This document shows, piece after piece, positions 24,601 to 37,412 of a stretch of 64,000 nt of DNA. The stretch comes from Pycnopodia helianthoides (taxonomy: Eukaryota; Echinodermata; Asteroidea; Forcipulatida; Asteriidae), in NCBI GenBank assembly GCA_032158295.1, contig CM063248.1, forward strand, positions 19,431,273-19,495,272. Direction: 5' to 3'. Within the stretch, counting starts at the first letter, position 1, and each line of letters opens with the position of its first letter. Below the pieces are notes generated by a model. It had not been told where the DNA came from. It saw only the letters and a list, made by a program, of their open reading frames with translations, and made no database searches. The position numbers and the translations under genes are program-made.

Positions 24601-27600
24601 TAAGCAGCGCTATGAAATTGGCCCCTGACGTCAGCACCCAAGGTAAATCTGGGTTGTGCCATTTTGGGAGTCAGATTACCCGGGTGTTACTGTGTAGTGC
24701 GCATTTTTTGGCGACAAGCGCGCAGTTAAACACGAACCATATCTTTGCATGCAATTTGACTCCCAAAATGGCGACCATGGGCAGACCGTAGCTGCAAGTG
24801 ACATCAGTACAGGGGTCAATAGCCTGATAAACTGGAAGTTTAACCTCTATACAAACAACCTCAGTTTTAATTTGTATGGGTGAGTTTTGCTTTAAAAGAT
24901 GTAACAAATCACTGACAAGTTTCTCTCACTGAACTTAGTTGAAAACTGCCAGCTTTACTCTAACATTTTAGAAGCAAGTCACACTACAATGCACCACTTA
25001 CCAAGTGCTCAATACACTAACACCATGAGCTGATTTCACAAAGAGTTAAGATCGATTTTAACTGTGTATCAATCATAATTGCTAAGCAAAGTGTGATGTC
25101 ACAATACCAATCACCGTGGCATTATTGACAACTCATCTTAAGATGAATCTTTGCGCTTTGTGAAATCGGGTCCTTTGTGAAAGTCAACTCAAGTTTACAT
25201 CATGTATCAGGAATAGAGTTGTCTAATGTGTACGTATGCATGTACATGTATGTACCTATTCAATAGCTACATGTCGTTATGTTAAGCCAGTGTGGTCTTT
25301 CAACAAGATATGGTCAGGGTCCACCTACACGAGCCTTGAACATGTCCTCAAAATGGCGGACAAAGCCAGCAGACACCCTGAGGCATTTTGCCTGGTAGCC
25401 CAACCCGGCTTAAACTTCCCCTGTCTCTGGCTTGGGCGTCATCCATCAACTTGATGCTCAGGTCTACTTTTTATCTCCAAATTGCTGACCGAGCGAGCGG
25501 TGGGTGGTGCCAGGCCTGTTAATCTTAGGGGGAGGGTGGCATCAAAAGGGGGGCAAGAGTAAATTTAAGAGGGGCAAACATAAAAATCATTGCCTTACCA
25601 CAATGACAGACCTACACCAGTGTTATTCTTGAGATGTGGTAATGAGAGCCTAGTTGCCTTCATTTCATGTGGGTGCGATGCTTTGGGGATGAACTCAATT
25701 TCGGACATCAGGGAAAAAACTGAGGTGGGAATTGGGGTGGTGTGGGAGGACAAAGAAAGTAACCCGCTTTGTTGATGCATCAAGAATTGTATATTTTCTT
25801 GGTTTATTGTCGTCTTGAATGTCTTTACTTAAGATTTACAACAACTTTTCTGAATGATATGGAGGCTGCAAGAGTGCATACCACTTATCCAGATAACGAG
25901 ATAATTTATCTCGCTAAGTCAACTTACCGAACTTAAGGTGTCAACTTACCGTGATAATTTATCCCGCTGAGTTAACTTTACTGAAACTAAAGATGTTGAA
26001 CATACCGTGATAATTAATTTCGCTAAGTCAACTTTACGTAAACTAACATGTCGACATATCGTGATAATCACTAAGTCAACTTCACTGAAACTAACATGTT
26101 AACCTACCATGAAAATTTATCTTGCTAAGTCAACTTTACGTAAACTAACATGTCGACATACCGTGATAATTTATCTCGCTAAGTCAACTTCACTGAAACT
26201 AACATGTTAACTTACCATGAAAATTTATCTTGCTAAGTCAACTTAACTGAAACTAATATGCTGACTAATCGTGATGCTTTATCCCGCTTAGAAAACTTAA
26301 CTGAAACAAAGATGTTGACTTATCATGAATATCTATCTCGCTAAGTCAACTTAACTAAAACCAATATGTCCACTAATTATGATAATTTAACCCGCTAAGT
26401 TAACTTGTGCTGTGATAATATATCTAGCCGAGTTGACTGTATGAAACTGAGATGATATGTTGATTTCTTGGTTTCAGTAAGTCATCTGGGCGGGAAATAT
26501 TATCGCAACAAGTCGACGTGTTCCATAAAAAAAGATCAACTCATCGAGACCTTGATATCTGGATAAATAGTGTGACACTAGTAGGCTCGATTTCACAAAA
26601 CACTAAGATTCATCTTTAAGATGAGTTGTCACCATCGCCATAATGATTTGTGTCGTGATGTCACACTTTGCCTAGCAACTAAGATTGATACGCATCTTTA
26701 AGATCAATCTCAGCCCCTTTGTGAAATCGAGCCTAGAGCTCCAAATATATATTGCAGTGAATTTAACTTCAGAGTAACCCCAAATCTTGTTGTCGTTCTT
26801 CTCTTTTTGCTTTACGACTGTCCAGCCGGAGATCGGCCAGCAGACAGTCACAACCTCCTCGAAGCAAGACAACCTAGCCAAGGAGGAGAGCGAGACCCAG
26901 GCGCTGGGCCGGATGCACTCTGGCACCACCCGGGACGTGTCGCAGCTCCTGGCGTCGGACGAACAGTTCAGTGATCTCAGTCCGCGTAGCATGAGTCGCC
27001 TTCTGAATATCGTATCCATCACAGGTATTTAAAGCCACACTGCAAACTCCCTCATATTCCTTAAAGGCAAAGTATACCTTTGGTTTTTGGAACCGTTTGA
27101 TTGTTTTAATCCTATATAAATGTAGATGTTTTTAGATATCGCCCAAAATCTGGAGCGGCTATGTCCACGCATGAAGAATAACTCGTAATAGGAATACACA
27201 ATCTGAGAAACGTTTCTGACAGAGATTCAAATTTGGGGGGATAAAAACTGACATCTTTTTCCATATCGACATTATTTTGAATTGAAATATGTGACCTGCT
27301 CTGTGAAAATGAGTCAGATGCATTATTGTTTAATGGACGTTTCAATGTGGAAAGTAGTTTTTTGGGGTTTTTTTTTTTTTTTACTTGTTTAAGATCTATA
27401 TTTGCATGGTAAACTTTCAGAACACTCAATTTAAGCCAATAAAGCTATGAAAGCTATATTTTTTTTTTTTTTTTTTTACTTGTTTAAGATCTATATTTGC
27501 GTGGTAAACTTTCAGAACACTCAATTTTAGTCAATAAAGCTATCAAAACAACAATTTTGTGATCATACTTTAGTCTAATTTGTGTCCTTTTGCTTATATG

Positions 27601-30600
27601 TAGAGCAAAATGGTAATTTTAAACATCAATTTACTTGTAATTCCTTTTCAACAAAAAATGATATATTGGCTAATTTGAAACGGGAGTAACTCAGCAACGC
27701 AATACACCCCAGAGCTTAGACATGTACCAAATTACTGCTGTTGGTATATTCTTTCCAGCCATGTATATAATCCAATTCTTTAAATTGTCAACATCTGACT
27801 CATTTTCACAGAGCGGGTCACATATTTATAGAAATGCTTTATACTATCAAAAGTTGCTGTACTTCTAACCAAGTCAGTTTTTTATTGCCATAAATTTTTA
27901 GAGTGATACCAAATGTATACCTTCCCTTTAAATATCCATTTTTTTCATCCAGTACTTTATTTTGTACGTGTATACTTTGAGAAATGGCCATTGAATAAAT
28001 CCCTGTGTCAGTGTCTAAGCGTAGTACATCGATTTTGGAATAATGCTGTTTCTCGCACAAGAGAGGCTCTGTGCAAAAAAAATGTACCTCTATTTTGTTC
28101 TAAAGTTGTGTCTCTCACAAAAGAGCTTTCATTCACAACATTTTGTTTCTTGATTTTTTAACCACTTTATACCTTGCACAAGAGAGGCTCCATGCAAAGA
28201 ATGTTGCACCTAGATTTTGTACTAGGCAAATGTGCATTTTGAGAAAAAAACCAAGCTTGATCGTTCTCAAACACTTATTAGTCAATGTGGGTAGCTTAAA
28301 TTTGGCACAGCAATGGAGAAGCATAATTTGGAGTACATTTATAAATATATTTATATTTCATGGATGCATTATCGTTAAAAATGTAGTCATATTTCATGGA
28401 CGCATTATCGTTAAAAAATGTAGTCGTTTTAGTGCTTACGACCTCTCACAAGAGAGACTGCACCATGTAAACAATTATGTTGCCTCTCGGTGCCTTAAGA
28501 TTTTTGTGTACATCTAGTTTTTCAAGATACTACTTTTTAGTTCTGTCATGAAGAAACGGCCATAGTGGATGATACCCATGCCTACATCCTTACGGACTGT
28601 GTAGGGGGTATAACCCTGTTTCAGCCCCAGGTGTAGGTGTCAGTTGATTTGGGTAAATAGCCCAAAATCAGTTAAAGGAACATTACAGAATTGGTAAGAA
28701 AAGAACTTGTAAAATATACTTTTTGATCACAGATTTACATAAAACTTACATGGTCTAGTGATGATGATAGTAGAAAACATCCCTTGAAATATTTCTGTCT
28801 GAAATGCCATATTTGATGAGAAATGAATAAACTCATTTTCCGATTGGAGTTTATCGCTCAGTGAGCGTTCTATTCATTTTTTGAATCTATATGATTTCAT
28901 GCAAATGTGTAATCAGTTTTTCACTATTTTCTCGTGACCCAGATGGCTGATCGATCTCAAAATTTCTACAGGTTTGTCAGTTTATGTATATGGTGGAAAA
29001 GTGCTTACACTGCAAGCAACTGTTTTGTTAGCAAAAACCAATTCTGTAATGTTCCTTTAAGTGTAGCCCTCACCTTGAAGTGGCCGTTCGGCCTTGTGAG
29101 TTAGGCTATATCTCGTTAAAAAAATAGATAAAAAAAAAGAGTTATCCCTCTTAGGGTAAACAGTTTTGCCCTTCAACCAGTTCTGCCATAGCGCAGCATT
29201 TATCTAAGTAAAAGGTTGCAGAACTGAAATGACATTTTTCACGCATCAATGAAATATAAATACATTTTTTAATGTGCTCCAAAGAATGCTTCTCCATTTC
29301 TGTGCCAAATTGAAGTTTCCCACATTGACTACTAATTAAGACCAATCAATTTTGTTCAACACGGTTTATCAAAATGCATGTTTCTTCATGTCAGTGCAGT
29401 AACATGGAGTTTGATTTTGTAAAAATTGTTGTATCTCATATGAAAATTCTCTGTGCAAAAAAACGTTGTATCTCGGCATGTACTTGTTTTTGTGTGTACA
29501 TCCGACTTATTTAAGTGAGATGCAACATTTTGACAATTTCAAACTTGTGCGTAACGTAAGTGCTAGTTTAGGAGATACAATTTTGTTTGCACTGACACAG
29601 CGACTTGGTTGTTGGTTTCTTGTGACTTCCAGCAGGAGCAACTTCTTTACATCCTTCTGCAGCTGGGTACCCAACGAAATAATCTACATTGTATAAAGTT
29701 TTAAAAAACACGATAAAGGTCTTTACACTTTGCCTAATTTCCACAGGGCTAATGATGGAAGGAAAGTGTGTGTTTCTTTTAACAGCACTGCATAAAAATG
29801 GTTATGCTGAAATTTCAAAGAAAACTTTTCTTGTGTCACTCCAAAAAATGATAGTAGGAAAATTTTCTAGGGAGTGACACAAGAATAATTCATTTGCAAT
29901 AAGATTTGTTTCTTATTTCAAGAATACAATTTTTTAGCAGTGAACTATCTTGTTGCTGTATAGTTGAGATATGACCGGTCATTATTTTTGTGCGGTCACC
30001 TTGCAGGTCGCCTCTTGAGGGCCAATAGTATTACGTTCCAGTGGCAACGACTGGCCTCGTGGGTCAATCTGACCGAGAAGTGGCCGTACAGGACGTCACG
30101 TCTTGCCGTCTACTACCGGGGACATGAGGATGCCTTCGATGATGAGTTGCCACTCAAGGCTCTCTTTGAAAGGTTTGCCGCTGTTTTTCTCTCGTTTATT
30201 TCATTACTACGTTTGAACGTTCAAAATTAAATGCCAACCTGCCGATTAAATCAGAATTGCCCCGATTTTTTTAAACTTCAACCATAATCGAGACATTCCA
30301 CTTTCTGAAGGGAAAAAGAGGGTGCTTTGTCATGCATCATTTGGTGACAACTTAAGTTACTTGGTGTTCCTATTTCTGACTTCTCAATGTTGGCAAGTGT
30401 GCATGCCCAACCCCCACCCTTTCCAGACATTTTTTGTTTAACATTGATGTGATTTTAGTCAAGGTCCCTTGTTTAAAATTGTCTCATGTGAAAGGGCCTT
30501 GAGATTTTTTTAAATGCAAAACAACCCTCTTAACTGATAGGAAAACATTTAAATGCATATGCTGACAGCGTTACACAGATGCGCTGGGACCAAAGAGGTA

Positions 30601-33600
30601 CTACCTCCTTCAAGGGATTTTTTTCTGTTTCTTTCCTGAAAAAACCCACAAGCTGTTGTTTTCTCCCGTAGAATTTTGGATGAGATCCCGACAAACAGAG
30701 AAGCGGAGCCCCTACTGGACCTGGACCAAGACGGCAGGAGCTTCCTGGTGTACCTGACCAAGCACACCCCGGTGCTGACTGTGAGTGACTTACGGCGCTT
30801 CCTACCATGTGCCTGCCATCTGGATCCCTACCTACGCAAGCAGATTAAAGGTTAGTGTGTGTGGAAAGTACCAGACCCACCGAACAACCCCAAATAGGAG
30901 ACTCTTAAAGATCAACTTGAACGAAATTAACTTTATTATTCTTTTGTTATAGGAAGGTAAAAGAGTGTATAATGGTTACAAATATTTAGATGAAACTCAA
31001 TCAAAATGGTTTCATAATGTAGGGAAAAAATAACATTTTCCCAAAAAAAACCTAAGCGCCTAGGAATCAAAACAGCTCTGTGACATGACACTATGAACTC
31101 AATCCAAACAAGACAATGGAAAATGCATAGCAATAAAGTTAACCTTTATCCAGTCCGTGTTGTGACGCATTTACGTCACAACACGAACTGGTTTTATGCT
31201 GGTTTTCTGAGGCAATGGTACTCTAGTGGTGATTTCACATTTCATTTTTATGGGTGTTCGCTGGGAAAAAAACACTAGTTCAAAAATCAAAGAGGGGGGG
31301 GGGGCTGTTTTTTTCCTTATCAAATTTCAACAAAATTACAGGGAGGAAAAACTTCACACTTATGACCAAATAATAACTAAACACAAAATAATCAAGGGTA
31401 AATAGTCAAACTAGTTTGAGTGATTTGTACAAGTTGATCTTTGAGGCTTTGTCACACTGGGCAATTTTGGGGCAATAAAGGTTTACAGCTATTTCTTAGT
31501 TTGTACAAGGGGCACATGGAGAGTTTGTGAGTCCACCACCATATGCCACAGAGGTAACAGAGAATTGCCTCCATGCCCCTGAGGCGGATTTCTCAACGAG
31601 CTAAGATTGATCTTAAGTCTGTATCAATCTTAATTGCTAGGCAAAGCGGGTTGTCACAATATAAATTGCCATGGTGATATTAACAACTCATCTTAAGATG
31701 AATCTAAGTGCTTTGTGAAATTAAGTCCTGATCATGCCGTGGTGCCCCTCGAAAAATAGAAATGTAAGATTTCCTTTTAAAATGTGCCCTTCACTTTAGG
31801 AAAAAAGTGTTGCCCTTACAAGAACAAAGTACCAGGCCTGCATAACTCCCCTGTTCACTCTTTAATACTGTGAAAGCAATAAGCAATGTTTTCTTCAATT
31901 TCACACTCGCCACTTTAAAGATTCCCTGGAGAGCCAGGATATGGCAGGAGCCCTGCCCAACATCTCCGCCCTGCCACGCCCGCAGAGCTTCGGCAGTAAC
32001 TTCCCCAACCAGGTGTCCAGCCGGTCGTCCGTCTACTCCACCCTGAGTGACACCCCATCGAGGCTCAGCTACCAGATGGCGGCCATCAATCCGTTCTCCA
32101 AGAAGGTACATTGTGAATAGACCCATGAATTGTTTACCAACTTCTGCCTTCAGTTGTAGACCATGCCAACTCGTTGACAAAGAGAGAGTGACTTTATGCA
32201 TTCCAGGGTAGTTCCTGGCAGGCAAGATACTACACTGGTCGTATCGGTGGTTTTACTGTTTGAATCGTACTTAAAGGAACATTACAGAATTGGTTTTTGC
32301 TAACAAAACAGTTGCTGGCAGTGTAAGCACTTTATGTAATCCACCATATACATAAACTGACAAACCTGTAGAAGTTTGAGATTGATCGGCCATCTGGTTC
32401 ACGAGAAAATAGTGAAAAACCGATTACACATTTGCATGAAATCGTATAGATTCAACAAATGAATAAAACGCTCACTGAGCGATAAACTCCAATCGGAAAA
32501 TTAGTTTATTCATTTCTCGTCAAATATGGCATTTCAGACAGAAATATTTCAAGGGATGTTTTCTACGATCATCATCATTAGACCGTGTAAGTTTTATGTA
32601 AATCTGTGATCAAAAAGTATATTTACAAGTTTTTTCTTACCAATTCTGTGATGTTCCTTTAATACACCAAATAAAGAATTGTTTTAAAAAATGAAACAAG
32701 TTTTGAGATGTGCCCCCCTTTTCTTCAAATTAAAAATCAAAGAAGGTGCAATCTCTATCAAATGTGAGATGCTATGTTTGCCTTGAGTGGGTTGTTTACC
32801 CATTATGCCTGCAGGAAGTCCAGGCTCTGCTGCTCTTTTTTGTAAATGTGATGTCGCGTATTAACATTGTCTACGGGTCTACAGGCAGCATTTGTTGAAC
32901 TCATTGTGTAGGACTCTTAACTTATGTTTAGAAGAATTTAAATTACCCATGGGAATCTGAAAGCTTACTTGTCATAGAGATAGTGTGTACCCCAATCATC
33001 ATGAAGCAGGTATTGTCTGTAGTTCAGTCAGTTTCGTGGAAACTGTTTGAGTCCGATCTTATTTCTGTTGCCAGCAAGTTAAAAGATACCCCCAAAAAAT
33101 ATGATGGTTTCTCGATTAGGTTTGGTTTAGAATTTTTACTGACACAAAAAAAAAGAGTTGGAACGAATTGACTCGCCTAAACACCATGCTTCAATTTCAG
33201 AGCTTTGCTTACCATCAGCCAAAAAAAAATGGTGGTAGGACAATTGAAACTGAACGTAGAGGTAGTTCACTTGTTAGCTTGTGTGCGTGCTTATCTTCAC
33301 ACTACTAAAGCACTTGCGACTAACACAGCTAGCGCGGAAATTTTGCGCTAACCATGTAAGCAGAGAAGGGTGACTGTAAGCGCAGAGTTCCGCGGTAAGC
33401 AGAGCCATGAAATCTTTGGCCCAGTTTGTTTCGTCCCTCCACATTTATAGACTGTACCATCTTCTGTTTGTAGTTGAGTGGTGAAAGTTGTTAGTGTTGA
33501 CCCATAAAAATGTGTCTAAAATTTAAACCTCAATGTAGTGGAGTTCCTGTCTTTGTCACATAAAGTGCATCCAAATTTGCCAATTTGAAGAGAAAACAAA

Positions 33601-36600
33601 TTGTTTTGTGTGAGAAAAAATGTTTATGTTATGTTATTTAGTCTGAGTTCTGATTTAAGTCGTTGCTTGGTGGACTATCGATATGGTTTCGGTTTGCGGT
33701 AACATCATCTACTTTTGCTGAGTGGAATTTCGTTCTGATAAGAAGTTGTCCTGCTTAGAATTAGCAGGCCAAGTTCTTACAGAACTAAGCAGGCCAAGTT
33801 CTTACGGAACTAAGCAGGCCAAGTTGTTACAGAACTAGCAGGCCAAGTTCTTACGGAACTAAGCAGCCCAAGTTGTTACGGAACTAAGCAGGCCAAGTTG
33901 TTACGGAACTAAGCAGGCCCAAGTTTTACGGAACTAAGCAGGCCAAGTTGGTATGGAACTAAGCAGGCCAAGTTCTTACGGAACTAAGCAGGCCAAGTTG
34001 TTACAGAACTAGCAGGCCAAGTTGTTACAGAACTAAGCAGGCCAAGTTCTTACGGAACTAAGCAGCCAAGTTGGTTTACGGAACTAAGCAGGCCAAGTTC
34101 TTTTGGAACTAAGCAGGCCAAGTTGTTACAGAACTAAGCAGGCCAGGTTGTTACGGAACTAAGCAGGCCAAGTTCTTACGGAACTAAGCAGGCCAAGTTG
34201 TTACGGAACTAAGCAGGACAAGTTCTTATGGACCTAAGTAGGCCAAGTTGGTACGGACTAAGCAGGCCAAGTTCTTACGGAACTAAGCAGGCCAAGTTGG
34301 TACAGAACTAAGCAGGCCAGGTTGTTACAGAACTAAGCAGGCCAGATTGTTCGGAACTAAGCAGGCCAAGTTGTTACGGAACTAAGCAGGACAAGTTCTT
34401 ATGGACCTAGTAGGCCAAGTTGGTACGGAACTAAGCAGGACAAGTTCTTATGGACCTAAGTAGGCAAGTTCTTATCAGTAGACCTTAGTTCCGATAAGAA
34501 CTCATCCTGCTTAGTTCTGTGAGAGTTATTAGGACAAATCTTAAAGAACTTAGAAGGACGAAATCCTCTACTCGATGAAAGTTTATCAAACACGTGGTGT
34601 TACCACAAACCAAACCATACAGACATAGATCATTTTGCATCTGGTAAGATGTGATACAAATACGTAGTTTCCCATCAAATTTTGGCTTAAACTAAAACTT
34701 CCATTTCAATATTTCCAGTCAACAAATTTTACTGAAAGTGTAAGTTCGGAAAATAGGACTTGCTAAGCTTTAATTGGAAATGAGGTTTATATGAAGTTCT
34801 GACAGCTTGCCACTTACAGAACATCTGGATGTCTTTTTATTTTCGAGCACTCTGTTAAGTGTTTCTGTATTCAAGTTGCACAATTTTCACCTGGTGTTTA
34901 CATTTCACCTGTTTTCGATGAAAAACATCGTAGCTTGATTTTGTGTTGATCGTCACGACTGAATATCTTTTTCGTTCTGTTTTTCATCGTTCCTCATCCA
35001 GCCTGAAATAATTATTATACCAGTAGCTAAGGTAATACAACCTTCTAGTATGTTCTACTTTTGACTGGTCCCCCACCCCCTTTGCTTTTTACTCCCCTCC
35101 CCCCCACCCCATCTTCACTCACAAACTTGATTTTTCCCAATCCGTTTCCATGGTTTCCAGCAATCCATCTAACCCCAAACTGTTGATGTGGACACCAATT
35201 CAAAAAGAGATGTTTTCTTTTTAAGAACCATCCCGAATTTTCAGAAATGTGTTTTCGTTTTGATCTAACTTTGACCCCCCCGACCTTCCGCTGATCTTTT
35301 TGTGCATAACAATCTTTCTTCAAGTTTACTGTGGTGTAGATTTCTGACCAACTTTTGATGGGTTTATTTTCTTCTCTCTTGATGTTGTGATGTTTGTTTG
35401 AAAGTAGTTCTTTTTTCTGATGAGTGGCAGTTTTCTCACTCTCTGGAGGGGTAGTTCAACAACGCGATTTCATATCCTTTTAAATGAGATCAGAGCAACA
35501 AATTCATTTTCAAGGCTCGCTCCATTTACAAATTAACAAAATATCTTTGGTTTCCCCTTTTTTGAAATTCAATGATTGTGAAAAAAAAAAATCTTCATGA
35601 TGTTTTCTGAAAAATTAGCTCTCTTTTATGCAAGTAAGCTTTCATTTATGAGAGTTCACCTAAATCTTTTTTATTTTTTTATTTGGGGAATAAAGGTTTA
35701 GAATAAGGTTTTTGGTCATGGTTTTAGCAAGGTCAGCTGAGGGAACAGTTCCAATAGACCTTTTGGCTTAGTTTGGTTCAGGTTTGTAGGTAAAGAAAAA
35801 TCGCTAAGATTTTTTTGAACTTTGTTTAAAATTGCTCAAGATCCAATAATTGCAATAGAATTTTCTACTGCATTTGTTCAAATTTTTTTGTTTTGAATTA
35901 AATTCAAATGGTATTTTTTTTTATTTAAGTCACATAAATAGTAATTTTACTGTTCATGGACCAGTTTTCCTGCAGCCACTCGCTGAACTTGTATCTGCGG
36001 GTCAGTGAGTTTTTATCAAAATTAATCATCAAAGTAAGGTTGTTAAAAAATGCACCAGAACAACTTTGTAAGAATTGTTTACTACCCTGTGATTATAACA
36101 CTAAAGTCTGATTCATCTGAAAGCAAATTTTCAAAGTGGCGAATGTAAGTAATTCGCAAGGAACGGATGAATCGTAAAAAGTACGTTCATCCTTTTCACC
36201 ATCATTTCTTGCAGATTGATCAAAATAGTTTGCAAGTTGCTGCCAGTCTGGTTCCCTTTTCACATTGCTTTTTTTCAAAGCACTTCTGTGAGTTCCATAC
36301 CCGGTACACCAGTTTTGTCCAACTCGTAACTACCCTCAGTACTGCGATTTGATTGGTTGTAGTTGCAAAGGCTTGCAGAAAGGTGAACATTGCCCAACCC
36401 GGGAGAAACTGCCTATGACTTGATTTTTTTCATCGGCTGGGGCGATGTAAGTTTACAGCTAAGCAGCTGTGAAGGGATGATGATGTAAAATTCGCTTCGC
36501 TTTCCACAATTTGCATGAAGTATGAATCAGGCTTAACCCTTCCCAATAACTGCAGTTTTAATTAACCTTTATACATGTAGTTTGAAATCTGACTTTCAAA

Positions 36601-37381
36601 AATCCACTATAGTTGTGAACCTGTCCGGAAAAACCGAAAACGGTATGATATTCATAGCAGGCAAACCACTAACATTTGGGTGTTTGTCCCAGACAGGTGA
36701 GTATGCTCAGTGGAAGAGCCAGCGGCATAATAAGCCGTCTGCGAGTCAGAATTGAATGATGTCTGGTACAGATGTACAATGCCCTCCTCGTTCACAAGTG
36801 AATCTTCAGTTTTGAATTCCTCAAGACTGAATCCAAGGTTGTCAATGTTGCTATGTCACATGGGTTACATAAGAGGTGGGGGAACACCCAGACACACTGT
36901 CTATCACTGTACACATACTGGCGATTCTTGAACCAAGCTGAAGCTGGAATAAAAAATAGGCTGGTCCCTTAATGATGAAGTTCAGAAAAAGTTGCTTTAA
37001 AATTACCTAAGAGCCAGTCACAGCCTGTGTACATTATATTACATTTTAGCTGGTAACCTTATTTTTTGTGCTGAACAGCTTTATGAAAATGACCCCAGAC
37101 TAAATTCAATGTTGTCAAAGTTGCTATGTCACATGGATTACAGAAGAGACGGGGAACACCCAGACACAAGTTTCCCGTGAGGTGTTGTGGCACAAGGATA
37201 CCAGTCTTTGCTGATACGGGCGTTGCTGTGAAAAAAGCTTGTCCCAAACCCTCCAGAAATCCTAGTCAGGAAGTTGTCTGATTTTGAAGGGTATGCAGGC
37301 GTGTGATTGGTCAGGATTTTTTCACTGATCTCCCTGCACCTTCAGATTTACTTGAAAGAGGCAAAACTTGCCATCACAGAG

Positions 37382-37412
<31 letters not shown>

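Larger units (their letters stand above)
18265..26825 (+). other. KIDINS220 intron, 8.6 kb, MITE-rich
   Basis: Contains foldback or TTAA elements at 20040, 21111, 21599, 22010, 22679, 24348, 25030 and 26584, a foldback of unique sequence at about 24659-24773 and a degenerate tandem array at 25895-26445. Otherwise AT-rich with no recognisable exon. The vertebrate protein has extra residues at this junction, so a small lineage-specific or alternative exon could hide here; I could not find one. Confidence 0.6.
27025..30006 (+). other. KIDINS220 intron with nested MITEs
   Basis: Holds a nested element (27062-27932), a TTAA MITE (28676-29056) and a foldback element (29393-29597). Between 28000 and 28530 a motif family (CTCGCACAAGAGAGGCTC and variants with GTTGTATCTC) recurs and is also found near 41180-41390 and 44520-44640. 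Confidence 0.6.
32106..35001 (+). other. KIDINS220 intron with MITE and minisatellite
   Basis: Holds the TTAA MITE at 32275-32658, a foldback at 33195-33423 and the minisatellite-bearing element at 33682-34619. The rest is AT-rich without recognised features. Confidence 0.65.

Noticed and set aside
33740..34470. CRISPR-like array of a 25-bp repeat
   Set aside because: Units are directly adjacent with no spacers, within a eukaryotic intron; it is a minisatellite.
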